From: Vespula vulgaris
Taxonomy: Eukaryota > Arthropoda > Insecta > Hymenoptera > Vespidae
NCBI RefSeq assembly: GCF_905475345.1
Contig: NC_066601.1
Span: forward strand, 902,001 to 966,000
DNA: 64,000 bases
Direction: 5' to 3'
Part shown: in pieces, positions 31,899 to 44,399 of the stretch
Position numbering within the stretch: position 1 is the stretch's first letter
Layout of the letters: every line of letters starts with the position of its first letter
Notes under the pieces: generated by a model
What the model was told of the DNA's origin: nothing
The model's input: only the letters and a program-made list of their open reading frames with translations
The model's database searches: none
Program-made: the position numbers and the translations under genes

Positions 31899-32029
31899 CG
31901 ACATTTGGAAGACATAAACGATGGTTAGAATAGCTTTAAAGATTGTTCAAAGGATATAGAGGGTTTATCGAGGTATCGTGTACGTTAAACGTTTATAGAG
32001 GGATGTTTGAAATCGTAGTACTATCCGTC

Positions 32030-32165
32030 GGGGGTAAGAGAAGAAATGGCATGGAATGAAAGAGCCGGAGGCATTTAAGGGTTCGTCCTTGATTGGCAAG
32101 GAAATTGTTAAGGGGGTTACCGGGCCACGATGTATCTGTGGATATCTTTAGACCTTCCCTATAGA
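32030..32165. other. Short GC-elevated unique patch
   Basis: Non-repetitive, with GGCATTTAAGGG, CCTTGATTGGCAAGG (near-palindromic) and GGTTACCGGGCC. No coding frame is credible. It is a candidate for cross-species conservation checks. Confidence 0.2.
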
Positions 32166-33000
32166 TTTTTTCATGGGGAAGAGATTAAATGAAAACAGAG
32201 GAATATTTTTCTTGTTAGAAAAAAAAAGAAGAAAGAGAGAGAGAGAGAGAAAACATCACGATTCATTCGCGAAGCAATCGGTCGAGCGTGTGTAAAGATA
32301 ATTTTCGATCGGACGAATGAAAGAAAATATAAAAAAGAAAGAAAGAATATTTCGTTTGAAAAATATCGAAAATAATTTTAAAAGAAGCAACGCACAAAAT
32401 AATCGTACGATTAAAAAATCTGAAATGTTCCGAGTTAATTGATAATATCGACGTAATTTTAATGATGTTTAATCGATGATTCTCTTAATAATATATTTGA
32501 AAAAGATCATAGAAAAAAAGAATATTTACAATTATTACGTTTGTCTTTACATAGATCTAAAATTGTTATAACGATCGATGAAAATTTAAAGAGATAAGGA
32601 TAGAAGTGAAAAGAAAAAAGAAATAAAATAAAAAGAAGGAAAACAAAAAAGAAAAATCACATATTTTATACATCCGTAATTCGTATTCGATAATTGCCTC
32701 AAAACCGTAGTTTCCAACGAGAGATGCTTAATTACCGTAGAACGTAGAACTCTTTGCGAAAATACGTTAATTTGAAATCACGAACGTACTACAGATTTAG
32801 AAGTGGTTATACCTTGCTAATGGAAATATTACCTGTATGTTCGACGTTTAAATAAAAGCGAAATACGTAGCTAGAAATGGTGGATGATTTCAAGTAGTAT
32901 AAATAGATTAACGTTTCTGTTGGTCGATGATGTACTCAATAGGATGTTCAAGAGATAGTTAATTGACGTATTAATTAACCACTAAACGTACTCGTACATT
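32166..33000. other. AT-rich spacer
   Basis: A-rich and AT-rich without recognisable features. On the minus strand AACATACAG|GTAAT near 32830 has an acceptor-donor juxtaposition, but the pyrimidine tract is poor. Confidence 0.55.
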
Positions 33001-33002
33001 TC

Positions 33003-33048
33003 TGTCTATCTATCTATCTATCTATCTATCTATTTCTATTTCTCTTTA

Positions 33049-33079
<31 letters not shown>

Positions 33080-33080
33080 T
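33003..33080. repeat. TCTA then CT microsatellites
   Basis: (TCTA)n at about 33005-33034 and (CT)n at about 33056-33080. Confidence 0.94.
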
Positions 33081-33809
33081 TTATTTGTTCGTTCTTTTTT
33101 TACTATAGTATTTTCAACAATATTTTCAATTTATTCTTTTTTTTCTTTCATACAAAAAATTAGATTGAATTACTTCCTTATATTATTTATTATATATAAA
33201 TATAAATAAATAAATAAATAAATATATATATGCACGCACGCATATATTTTGTTTCTTTCATTTAATTAACAAAATACATATCTTTCAACAATATTTTCCT
33301 CCATACAAAATCAATTCAAATTATTTTCTCACGTACACGCACACATACAAATATACATATTTCATTTAATTGACGTATCTATCCGATAAATAACAACAGA
33401 TTCTATTCTCCCTTTTGCCTCTCTCCCTCATTTCTCGTAAATGCCATTTCGTAGAAAAAGAAAAGAACGATGAGAAGCCATCTTCTCATTTCCTCGAACT
33501 CGACAGAGAAATCGTTCGTGTTCCGATCCTTAGAGAAACGATCGACCCTTTGCGATCGAATAGAAAGAAGAAAACGAAAGGAAGAGAGAGAGAGAGAGAG
33601 AGAGAGAGATACATAGATAAAGAGATAGAGATAAAGATAGAGAGATACTTTGCTAAAGCTTTTAGATCAGAAACTTTACGGAATTAGATTCGGAAGGAGG
33701 GGGTGGCATCTCGGCCGGATGGGCCGATTAATCGAGTTCGAGGGGTGATAATTGACGTGCTGAAACCAAGTGTGAGTCGTCAAACGCTAACTATATCGAG
33801 CTGCCAGAT

Positions 33810-33858
33810 ATACATACGTACATACGTACATACATACATACATACATATACATACACA

Positions 33859-33911
<53 letters not shown>
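33810..33911. repeat. ACAT/ACGT then (TA)n microsatellite
   Basis: CATACGTACATACAT units followed by about 46 bases of TA. Confidence 0.96.
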
Positions 33912-33917
<6 letters not shown>

Positions 33918-34044
33918 CAAAGTTTCACTTTAGTGATGCATTTTCAACGGGACAACCTACATTATCATGTCGTGTTACTTCTCGCTACGACTTAGTAGTC
34001 GAAATGAAGAAGAGAAGAGATAGGCGAGAGGGAGGGTATAAGGG

Positions 34045-34084
34045 TGGGATGAATGGATGGATAGATGGATGGATGGATGGATGA
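34045..34084. repeat. (GGAT)n microsatellite
   Basis: GGATGGATAGATGG units, G-rich on the plus strand. Confidence 0.93.
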
Positions 34085-36690
34085 GAGATAGAGAGGGAGG
34101 AAGGGAAGTAGAAAAGAGACGAGGATGGAAAGCTGAGTGCGACTACGTTCGAGCTTTTCGTCCTTCCTACCCCATCGTTTCCTCGAAACTCTCTTTCTAA
34201 AGCACCCTTCGAGACCCTACAACCACCCACCAAAGTGTTGTCGTCGTCGTTAAGATTCTCCAGAAATTCCCTTCGCGAAACGCACCCTCTTCGGATACTT
34301 CTGCTCGTCTTCTCTTGAATAGACACTTTTTTTCTTCTCTCTCTCTTTCTCTTTCTCTATCTCTATCTTTCTCTTTCACTCTATCTCAACTCTCTGTCTA
34401 TCTCTATCTATCTTACGAATTTTCAGTAAATATAGGGTTAGAATTATTAGTACAATACTCGTATGAAATTATGTCTCGAATTTTTTCTCTTTCAATTCGA
34501 TATGTTATTTTCTTTCTTTCTTTTTTTTTTTTTTGTTTATGTTTGCGACGATAATTTTGAGAAGCTAGAGAGTTAGGTTCTTATCGATACATAGTGGAGT
34601 ATATACGTATGTATAGAAAGTATTATGTATGAAAATTTTAATTAAGACTTCTGTTTCGTTTTTCTTCCTTTTTATTTCTTTCTTTCTTTTTCTCCCTTTT
34701 CTTCGGCCCTTTTATTTGTTTAAAATGTTCGCGAAGAAAGTCTCAAGTGTATGGGATATATTTGATTGTAGTACACGAAACTTTTTAAGTAATTGGTCTT
34801 GCGCTATTCCAATCGAAGAAATCCACTTTTAAAACTACTTTCGAAAATTGAATGGTTCTTCAAACTTTCGGTAGATCGAATATAGTAGAAACCTCCATTA
34901 TCCTGAACGTTCTACTGTCCGAATTTTTCTTGAACCGAACTATTCTATTATTCGTAGTAGTAGATACACGCACAACTTTCTTATGGGATCTTGTATTTTC
35001 TTTGATCTTTATCTTTTTTTCTTTTCTCTCTTCTTGTTTTTTCTTTTTTTTTTTAGACTTGGAGATAAGCGAAGATTTATAAACGTAATAAAATAAGAAA
35101 AAAAAAAAAAAGAAATTGATCATTTGTCGACCTCGAAAAAACGACTGGATGTTGTAAATTATAATTATCTCCTTTTTACTTTTCTATAAATAAATCACCA
35201 TATTTCTTTCATTATAATAATACATATAAAATAAATTCTTACTTAATCCGTTTTACACTACTCTCAATTTAAAAGATATGAAATTCGATAAGAAAAGAAA
35301 TTTTATTTATTACACTAACAATTTTGATATAAACGATTTATGTATACCATACAGCTTCAAAGATAACATGTATCTTACGAAAAGATAATTTAATAATACG
35401 ACGAGCAACATATTATACATTACATATACATATATATACTGATACATACATACTTAAGATATATCGATTGATTTATCATCCTCGTTCGGAAGTTTCATAG
35501 ATGAAGAAGAAAACAAAAAAAAAAAAGAAAGAAAAAGAAAAAAGAAGAAGAAGAATAAGAAGAAAAAAGTTTATAAAATATCTTCTGTAGCTTTTGCACG
35601 TTCCTGGGCACGAGATGGCGGAACTTCTTCGAAAGATTTCGAAGTTTCATAGCGAGAGAAGTTAACTGTTCGACCGGATGGATGTACTTTTGATAAAATC
35701 GTCGAATAACGTGCCGCTGGCATTATCAGAAACTAGGAAAAAGATCTTCGTGGAAAACTATCGGCACCATCGAACTTTTATATAACTCTTTCCTTAGATC
35801 TCTAGGTAAACTATGAACCTTATGTAATAGTCGCGAGTTTTATCTTTTCATTTTTCCTTCTTTCTTCCTGATTTTTTCTGTTTTTATTTTCTTTATTTTT
35901 TTTCGCTTCGTTTTTTTTTCTTTTATTTATTTATTTATTTATTTTTTTAAGTAAAGAAGTAATGGAGAACATGGTGGACGGTGTATATGAATACAAGGGA
36001 GCTTTTCAATTTTCTAAGAATAAATATTGCCCGAACGCGTTCTCTGATATATTATAAATAATATTTCAAGATATCTATCCCACTTTCTGATCCTTCTCGA
36101 CGTTAGACTTCGTGGCGTCCATTTTTTTTCTCTTTTTATTTTTTATTTTTTTTTTTTTTTACATTTTTTTCTTTCTCTTTTTTTTTTTGTTTTTAACGAG
36201 AATAAAAGAGATATCGTCGTCGTCCTGAAGTTTTTAGAGAATGGGTACTCGTTTTTCTTTCATTGTTCATCGAGAAATTCAAAAGCTCGGTAGCTCTTAT
36301 CTTTCGGAGAATAAGAAGCATGAAAAAGAAGAGAGAGAGAGAGAGACAAAAAAAACAGGTCCTCTTTCTTGAGCACAATCATCGACTTTCTCTCTCTTTC
36401 TCTCTTTCTCTTTCGGTAAGAAGAAATAATTATTAAAGTGAGCGAAGCTTTTCGCTCGTCTCCACCCATTTTGCATTTGATAATCAAAAGGATAAGGAGA
36501 ATGAGGAGGAGTTTTCTATTGAAAGGATGAATTGATGCTCGACCTCGAAGACAAGTGGTTGGGTTGCCCGGACTGTAGGACCACCGTGGTTATTGGCTGC
36601 ATTTTTTTAATTTTAATTGCTTTTTATTGTCGCTCAACCGACCGAAACTCGTTAAATACGTCTACGTTGTAATTTTAAGTATAACAATCA
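34085..36690. other. Long spacer with no identifiable gene
   Basis: CpG-bearing unique sequence at 34120-34320 is followed by CT repeats (34336-34400), then mostly AT-rich or T-rich DNA with A/G runs at 35505-35570 and poly-T at 36120-36195. Short unique patches at 35585-35720 and 36500-36600 are moderately GC. None carries an ORF or RNA signature that I recognise. Confidence 0.55.
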
Positions 36691-36691
36691 G

Positions 36692-36696
<5 letters not shown>

Positions 36697-36734
<38 letters not shown>
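36697..36734. repeat. (TA)n microsatellite
   Basis: About 38 bases of TA. Confidence 0.97.
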
Positions 36735-36737
<3 letters not shown>

Positions 36738-37490
36738 ATGTTCTCTCTTTATATATTGTTTGTTCTTTTTATTTTCTTTTTATTTTCTTTTATTATTTTC
36801 TTTTATTTATTATTTCAATATTTTCTTATACTTATTATTTTGCTTTTATTTACGATTTGCCACGACCAATTATTTTCTACAAAGTTAACGCGTTAAGCGT
36901 TTCAACAATTTCTTACAAATTTTACTAATTCATCTAATTTTATCTAATATAGTATCATAATTCTTTATAAAGGAAAGATTGAAGAAAATTCATTGTCAGA
37001 GTTTTTACATCGCATTTTAATTTCGTTAGAAATTATTATTTTTCATCATCGAAGCGTTACAATAATAAATCATAAGAAAAAGCATTTCAACGCTGAACAT
37101 TAGATTTTCTATCAATTTAATGATTATTCACAAAAGAAAAAGAAAACAGAAGAAAGAAAGAAAGAAAGAAAGAAACAGAAAATTCATGACAATTTTATAA
37201 TTTACTTACAAAATTCACAATACTAATAAACACTTCCTTTTCCTTTCGATAAATCGATAAAGAAAAAGAAGGTTTAAAACATTGTTCTTCTTGACTTTCT
37301 TACTTCCTTCATACTTTAATTTTCATTTTCAATTCAATTGCATTCGTTAACGTTAAACATAACGTCTATAAAATCGATCTATAAAATAAATGATAAATAT
37401 CTATAATAATTATTGGGATCAGACCGAAATCGATTCGACGAATTTCTATCTATAAACATTTCTACTTCTCGTGAGAGTATCTACGAATAC
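36735..37490. other. AT-rich spacer
   Basis: TTATTTTCTTT-rich start, then AT-rich DNA with an AAAG run at 37153-37172. No gene is visible. Confidence 0.6.
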
Positions 37491-37499
37491 TGTGTGAGG

Positions 37500-37980
37500 T
37501 CAGAGCCGACCTCAAAATCCCGTTGCGAGATCGAAGTCCGATCGACGTAAACACGAAAAACGTTTTGGGAATTGCGTTAGATAGACGCGGTCAGCTCCCA
37601 TAGGTCCGTCAATCAGAAATCGGGAACTCGACGAGGAAGTCGACGAGTTCCCGATTAATCCTACGGGAGAATGTTTCTCTCTCCCGTTTTCTCGTTCCCT
37701 TCCTCCCTCGTTCATTCGTTCGACCGAACGAGCAAGCCCTTTTCTCTTCTCTTTCTCTCTCTCTCTCTCTCTCGGCCTGTCTATCTCTCTTTCTCTCTCT
37801 GGTCCTTATAATTCTCATCACGAGTAGACCGCACGACGGACCACACGAGTTTTTGTTCGTGGTGAGGATAACGACCGAGCAAATTACGGTGATCCGCGTA
37901 ATGATCGACATGGAGACTTTGTAACCCGACAATGCAGTCATGAGAACACATAGGACTACTGAGCCCAATTTTCGACGAGA
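37500..37980. other. CpG-rich patch with a long perfect hairpin
   Basis: Non-repetitive except for CT repeats at 37746-37800. At 37618-37630 AATCGGGAACTCG is perfectly complementary to CGAGTTCCCGATT at 37644-37656, giving a 13-bp stem with a 13-base loop. Overlapping minus-strand frames cross the hairpin but show no known domain. Confidence 0.5.
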
Positions 37981-38995
37981 GAGAAATATCGTCTCGAATT
38001 CAGCTTCCTTCTGTTCGACAAAATTTTCAACCTGGATGCATTTACTTTCAGTTGAATTTGGTTTTAATTGAAACGCTTTATCATCGATTTATCACGTCTT
38101 TCGATCATCGAGTTATGATCACAGAGTTATGGCAGATTTGAATCATTCGGAAGATTGATCTTAAGTTTCGATATTGGGTAAAATAGTAAATAATAGGTTT
38201 GATCGATATGTAACGATTTTTTTTTTTTTGTTTATCGATCTCTTTTTATCGTTAAATTTTAAGTTATTTGTTATATGATCGATTTAATGTTTGCATTATA
38301 TCACATATAATGATGTAGCGTTAATAGGTTTGTTTATTTGAAATTTAGAGGATTGAAAATTTTGTCGTTATTTATTAGCCTATCTAGGAGATTATTAAAA
38401 TTATATTAATTCTTTATATTTTCATCATAAATAATATAGTATAAATATTGTTCTTTGTTTAGATATGAAATATTACAAATTTCCAATCAACTTATTAATC
38501 GATTAAATATTTTTATAACAATAAAAGAGGACATAAAGCATAGAACAAATATCTCTGTTACTTCAAATCAATTAAATTAAAAAAATATAAAAATAATATA
38601 TACGTACATACATACATACATACATACCTATATATAAAATACATAAACAATATACAAAGATTCAATTTAAATTTCTAAAAAGCAATAAAAGCCAAGATAA
38701 TAAACAAAGGGACGGTCTACGTCTGTTCCTTTCGCGGAACAATGAAAAGCAGAAATGATTTCCGGGCAGTAAGAGACGGAAAAAAAGGACAGAAAAAAAG
38801 AAGAAAGAACGGAAAAAAAGAAAGAGAAAGAGAGAAAAGGAGGAAGGGTAGGTTGAATTAAAAATGTCGACGCGAAGGCGTACGGTAGCACGTAGGCACA
38901 TACATTGCTGAAATCAGCTTCAGGTTTGTGAGCGTACGAGTGCGTGCTCGACAGGATGAAAAAAAGCTCTGGGATCGAGAATGGTGATGCATTAT
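37981..38995. other. AT-rich spacer
   Basis: AT-rich to about 38660 with (CATA)n at 38605-38628. A/G-rich imperfect sequence follows at 38775-38845. No gene is visible. Confidence 0.6.
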
Positions 38996-38999
38996 AAAG

Positions 39000-39115
39000 A
39001 AAGAGAGAAAGAAAGAGAGAAAGAAACAGAGAAAGAAAGAGAAAGAAAGAAAGAGAAATAGAAAAAAAGAAAAAAAATCAAGTTGGTGCTCCTTTCCCTC
39101 TTCTTCTTCTTTTTC

Positions 39116-39167
<52 letters not shown>

Positions 39168-39204
39168 CTTCTTCATCTTCATCTTCATCTTCATCTTCAT
39201 CTTT
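39000..39204. repeat. Facing purine and CT tracts with (CTTCAT)n tail
   Basis: GAAA/GA repeats (39000-39078) face CTTCTT/CT repeats (39097-39162) on the same strand, followed by about five CTTCAT hexamers (39169-39202). A transcript could form an imperfect purine:pyrimidine hairpin. Confidence 0.88.
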
Positions 39205-40080
39205 TTCTCCTCTTCGTTTTTCACCGGTCTAGCAAGCGGAGTCTTTTGTAAGTCCCCGCCACGACACGGGGATTAGTTACTTTGTGCAAGTACCCTACCC
39301 TCATCTCTTATTCACCGACTCGAAAAAAAGGGAGGGTGACTCTTGCTCATTTCATTACGACGCACCAAATGCGCCCTCTCGAATCGAGAACAGCCTCTTC
39401 CTCGTCTCATCTTGGCTAGATCTTAACACGGTATATACGATCATTTCCATTCTTATGATTTTTCTTTTCTTTTTCTTTCCTTCGTTCCTTTTGTTCTTTC
39501 TCTTTCCTTTCCTTTCCTTTTTTCTTCACAATTAACATTCCATTTGGAAATATATGGATATTTGTATACGTGAGTAAGGAAAAGGAAGAAAAGAGGGGAT
39601 TTAACTGGATACATCTGTTGCATAATTATAGTAATTCAATGAAATATATGATGTTAATATCTGGTTCGTTATCGTTAAGTATATGTGTGTGTGTGTGTGC
39701 GCGCGTATGTGTGTAGATACATACATAAATATATAATATTAATAAGAATTGATATTCTTTCTTTTTACTTACAATAATTTCATTTACCTCTCATCATTAT
39801 CACACGTCAACATTAATATTACACATTTGTTATAGAAAATCAATATTATTAAAACAAATAGATACGTATATATCGAATGCATACAATTACAATTATTTAA
39901 CATGATTGATTTCTATCAATTCCCGACAAAATGATAGTGACATCAACTATATTATTTTTATATACTCGAATCAGGAGAATTCCTCGAAATATATCAATAT
40001 ATATATACATCATATTTAGTATTATACAACAAACATGACTGTCGAAACCGCAGGACGTTACATACATATAATATAATACT
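39205..40080. other. Spacer with GT/GC alternating stretch
   Basis: A unique patch at 39205-39430, then T/C-rich and AT-rich DNA. At 39679-39714 TGTGTGTGTGTGCGCGCGTA is an alternating purine-pyrimidine sequence with Z-DNA potential. No gene is visible. Confidence 0.6.
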
Positions 40081-40088
40081 AAATGAAA

Positions 40089-40115
40089 ATTTCCGCATGA
40101 CCGCAATGCGGAAAT
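40089..40115. other. 10-bp perfect stem-loop
   Basis: ATTTCCGCAT (40089-40098) and ATGCGGAAAT (40106-40115) are perfectly complementary around a 7-base loop. No U-run follows in either direction. It is too short for a typical microRNA precursor, and its function is unknown. Confidence 0.6.
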
Positions 40116-40264
40116 GCGTGTATGATTCTGACTCCTGATAGATTTCGATCCGCCATTGTCACGTAAAAATACTTTCTAATTGGTTTGTTTTTAACAAGAG
40201 TATTGCGTTTAGTTAATCATATGCGTGTTTTACCGATGAACTAATTCCCAAAGGAAGAACGAGG

Positions 40265-40520
40265 TATTACATACAACAGAACAAACACATTTTACCTTCG
40301 TAAATGCGATCGACTGACTGACTCGTCCTTTGGCCCCGACGACCTTTAGCATCATAATCGTAACAATGCGAATGGCCGCGACCGTCGGGGTATTCAACTA
40401 GGTGCTTACTTCCGTTGTGCGTATTCCGTTCCGTCTTATTAACTCGCACGAGCTAATTTCCCTCGGCGAACTCTTCTCGAGAAAATTACGACGTCTTCCT
40501 GGAAAGTATTAACATCGGCC
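40265..40520 (-). other. Unique CpG patch with splice-like ends, minus strand
   Basis: On the minus strand an acceptor-like AATACTTTCCAG lies near 40500 and a donor GAAG|GTAAAA near 40298. A 60-codon frame between them is not low-complexity (it includes HLVEYPDGRGHSHCYDYDAK), but it does not read through from the acceptor, since all three frames stop. I therefore do not call a coding exon; a non-coding exon is possible. Confidence 0.15.
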
Positions 40521-40559
40521 TATTCTTGATTCTTCTTCTCATTCTTCTTTTTCTTTTTT

Positions 40560-40866
40560 TTTTTTTAGTTCTCTTTTTCTTTTTCTCATACCTTTTTTGT
40601 TTCACATTGTCTGTCTGTTTGTCTGTCTTGTATTGTATGTTTATCCGTCTCTCTTTCTCTTCTTCGTATGTAATTTTTGTTTTTGTTTAATCGTATCTCT
40701 CTCTCTCTCTCTCTCTTTTTTCTGATTTATTTTTTTCTCGTTTAATTACATCTCTTCGTCTCTCTCCCTTTTTCTCGTATCTCTGTCTTTCTGATTTTAT
40801 AATCTATATATTTCTATCTATTTTATTTAATTGTATATTTCTCTCTTTCTTTCTCTCTATACGTTA

Positions 40867-40906
<40 letters not shown>

Positions 40907-41150
40907 TCTTATTTTCTCCCTTTCTGCTTTCTCTCATTCTCTTTGTAATCTCGGATCGATTCGATAAGAAGCAAATTCGCGTCCGATCGAAAAGAATTTC
41001 ACGAAAGAGACATGGAAAGAATTTAATTCGTGCCTAGAGTAATTTGGCAGTTCGGAGCCCAATAGATTACAGGGCTAATGTCCCATACCTTTCTTTTCTC
41101 TTTCATTCGAAACACACGAACGGTCCCCATAGTATAAGACGAACACGATT
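40560..41150. other. CT-rich spacer
   Basis: T/C-rich with (CT)n at about 40693-40716 and 40868-40902. Unique sequence resumes at 40945-41120. No gene is visible. Confidence 0.6.
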
Positions 41151-41154
41151 GCAT

Positions 41155-41210
41155 ATACATACATACATACATACATACATACGTACATACATACATACAT
41201 ACATATACAT
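41155..41210. repeat. (ACAT)n microsatellite
   Basis: About a dozen ACAT units with one ACGT. Confidence 0.96.
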
Positions 41211-41414
41211 CGTCAGTGAGATAGTAGGTAGCAGAAAACGCGTAACCGACTAGCATCGATCCGTTCGTCCATCTTTTTTCCACCCATCAGAAATCCCTTC
41301 TATCCATCTCTCTTTCTCCTTCTCTTTCTCTATCTCTTTCTCTCTTTTGCTTGCCCTTCGCAAACGGATAACACCATCCTTGTCCGTCTACTCGCACATA
41401 TAGAATCTCCCCTT

Positions 41415-41600
41415 GTTTATGGGGTGTTTGCCGCTAGCGTTACCCTCTCCGCGATCGAGCGAGCCGAGCAATATTGAATCCGGAGGTGTAATTGAATTTG
41501 CTCTTGTTTCCATGCGCTGATCGAAGAGCGACGTTAAAAGGAAGCGAGCTACGTTCAACGAGAGGGGGAAAAGGGGCGAGAGGGTGGGAAAGGGGGAAGG
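41415..41600. other. Unique GC-elevated patch
   Basis: CCGCTAGCG, CGCGATCGAGCGAGCC and GGAGGTGTAATTGAATTTGC words; G-rich at the right end. No recognised ORF. It is a candidate for conservation testing. Confidence 0.2.
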
Positions 41601-41969
41601 ATTCTTCACGGAATCATCACCCTTCGTAACCTCTCTTTATCCTTCTCTCTCTCTCTCTTTCTCTCTCATGTTTTCTGTCTCTATTTCTCTCTTTCTTACT
41701 CACAATCAGAGATAGAAGAAAGATTTTCGCATCGAACACACGATATCACAGTTATGACGTTCACTCGAGATAAGGATTTCCTCTTTTGATTTTCTCCTCT
41801 TCTTAAAAGAAATCAAGATATTTCTTAATAAGAAGGGACTCTTTCTACATCGAAGAATAGTATAAGAAGGTTAAGAAAAGTTATCGAGATAAACCGCGAG
41901 ATTATTTCGAGTCGATTGCTTCTCCTTTCTTTTCTTTCTCTTTTCATCTCCTCCTATTTCTGTGCCGAG

Positions 41970-41979
41970 AAAAATAATG

Positions 41980-42010
<31 letters not shown>
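41970..42010. repeat. (AAT)n microsatellite
   Basis: About ten AAT units with one ATG variant at each end. Confidence 0.95.
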
Positions 42011-42317
42011 TAGAAAGGGAAAATACATAAGTAAGTAGTTTTTAGTCTTCTCTTTCCTCTTTCGTTTCTTCTTTTCTTCATACCTAACTATGCTCTCATT
42101 CTTCCTTCCTTCTTTATATTCTTTTTGATTATTTTGATTTTTTTCTTCCCTCTTCTTTTTCTTCTTCTTCTTCTTCTTTTCGTTCTTCTACCTTCTTCTT
42201 TATTTTCAAGTAACGGACCTTTTGAAAAATCTCTTGAAATCTCTTTTCTACTTGAGCTCGAAACGAAACTCGCAGCTTCATTTATCCAAATCACTCGTCG
42301 TCGTGCTTTCTACTACG

Positions 42318-42385
42318 GTGCTCCGCGACGACGTTGACGACGACGACGACGACGCCGACGATGTCGACGTCGACGTCGACCATCG
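42318..42385. repeat. GAC triplet and GTCGAC repeat
   Basis: GACGACGACGACGACG and GTCGACGTCGACGTCGACC. It is read as poly-Asp, and it yields overlapping open frames on both strands that are not credible genes. Confidence 0.92.
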
Positions 42386-42612
42386 TATTCCCTTTGACGA
42401 GCGAGAAAGAGTCGACGAGTGCCAAATAGGGGTGAAAAAGGGAGACAGAGATAGAGACAGAGATAGAGAGAAAGAGAGAGAAAGCACGAGTATACGGGAG
42501 AAACCACTTTAATTATGAGTTTGGCTCCGGGCACAAAAGTCATCGGCATTACGCTTTAAGCTCTTCTTTTTCTTCTTCCTCCTCCTTCTCCCACTCTTTC
42601 TCTTCTTCTCCT

Positions 42613-42617
<5 letters not shown>

Positions 42618-42655
<38 letters not shown>
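42618..42655. repeat. (CT)n microsatellite
   Basis: About 38 bases of CT. C/T-rich sequence continues to about 42880. Confidence 0.96.
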
Positions 42656-42658
<3 letters not shown>

Positions 42659-43089
42659 TCTCTTTCTTTCTATCTTTCACTTCTGTCATACTCTTTTACA
42701 GTTTTCTTTCACTTACATACTCTTTCCAACCAATCTACGTCAACATTTCTTTTCCTTCTCGACTTTCTTTCAACACATTCCACGCCCACCTTCCACCTTC
42801 CCCCTCTTTTCTTACCAACCTTCTTCTCTTCCCCCTCCTACTCCTACTCCTACTCCTTCTCTTTCTCTTGCTCCTTTACAAGCATTCGTTCGCGTAACTT
42901 ATTATTATTCGTTCCTCTCCTTTCTCGTTTGCCAAATGGTACTTTGCTTTTCTCACCGAATGAATCTTAAACGGTGTTGTGAAGCAACGATTAGACGATC
43001 TTGGAATAAGATTATCTTAAGATTTTCTTATCTGATTGGTCTGATACAATGATTGGTATTTTATATAAATGTAATAAATGTGACGATAA

Positions 43090-43850
43090 ATTTGACAGTT
43101 TCAAGATCGTAAGTCTTGAGAAGGTTATCAATGTATTCTCCGAAAATTTGATATTATAGAAAAATGTCTTTCGGATTTAGTAGAATCATTATTTAATCGT
43201 GAGATTAGTTTTAACGTAAATTGAAAAAGTGATTTTATGGTTTCCGGATCGTTACTCATGAGAATGTTTATTTAATGTTTGCTTGTAAAATTTGCTATTA
43301 TGAAAAAAATATTCTTTGAAACTTTGTCAAATCTTTGATGATCTTAGAAATAGATATTCTTTATTATTTGATTAGTTTTAATATAAATGAAAGAAGTGAT
43401 TCTAATAATTTCAAGGTCGTAAATCTTGTTGTACGAGAAATGTATAGTTTGTTCGTAAAATTTCTGAAATATTATGAAAAAATATCTCTGAAACTTTGAT
43501 GATATTAGAGAAACGTTCTCTTTATTAATTGATCATTTAAATCATACGATTAGTTTTAACGTAAATTAGAGAAATGATTTGATAGTTTCAAGGTCGTAAA
43601 TCTTGGCAATATATTTAATATCATCTTGTAAAATTTGGTATTATGAAGAAATGTTTCTCAGAATTATAGAATCATTCAATAATCTTAGAAAAAGGTTCTC
43701 TTTATTGTTATTTGATTAGTTAAATTATACGATTAGCCTTTATAATATAAATGAAAGAAATGATTTGTCGAAATGAAATTCGAAATTCTAATATCTTTAA
43801 ATGCCTGCTCGTAAAATTTCTTATTAAGAAAAAAATGTCAGTATTATTAA
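43090..43850. repeat. Tandem array of ~140-185 bp monomers
   Basis: The word GTTTCAAGRTCGTAARTCTTG begins near 43098, 43408 and 43585, with decayed versions near 43240 (TTTCCGGATCGTTACTCATG) and 43770. Between them a constant order is kept: a GTAAAATTTGSTATTATGAA word, a GAAACTTTG or AGAATTATAGAATCATT word, TCTTTATTATTTGATTAG and TTTTAACGTAAATTGA. Spacings are about 142, 168, 177 and 184 bp. There are no embedded GA tracts, unlike the other arrays. Confidence 0.85.
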
Positions 43851-43966
43851 AAAATATACTTACTTTTATGATTGTAACTTTTTAATTGCTATGTAAATAA
43901 GTTTCCAATAAGTTTTAATTAAATTTCCATATCTTGATTTAATCGTTTTATTTCAGTTAGCAATTA

Positions 43967-43975
<9 letters not shown>

Positions 43976-44003
<28 letters not shown>
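43976..44003. repeat. (CT)n microsatellite
   Basis: CT run immediately after an acceptor-like TTTATTTCAG (43957). Confidence 0.93.
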
Positions 44004-44009
<6 letters not shown>

Positions 44010-44340
44010 CTGCAACGTAGTTGATATATTATAAGTTACTGATAAAAGTTTTGATTATTATAAGTTATAATTTTTCTTTTTTTTAAATACTAATAATAAA
44101 CTTATATGCTACGATACACGAAATCTCGTTCGTCGACAACTTTCGTTGTTAGAGATTTGTCAAAGGTATAATAAACTTATTTTCCATTCTAGAAACTCAA
44201 ACGACAAAAGGGATCTTTCGATTAGCATGAAATTGTATTTCGAGATGACAATGAGTGCATGATTTTTCGTTTCGCCCCTGAGGGAGATAGGATATTACCA
44301 AAAGACTAAGCAGTTAAAATCATTTTCTCTTTCTCTGTAA

Positions 44341-44392
44341 TACGTATGTATGTATGTATGTATATATGTATGTATGTATGTATGTATCTACA
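44341..44392. repeat. (GTAT)n microsatellite
   Basis: GTATGTATGT units over about 50 bases. Confidence 0.95.
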
Positions 44393-44399
44393 TACATTC

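Noticed and set aside
33985..34326. 113-codon minus-strand frame
   Set aside because: Partly GGAT-repeat derived, with no recognised domain.
42222..42512. Asp-rich acidic frame
   Set aside because: A (GAC)n triplet repeat; three other frames across it are also open.
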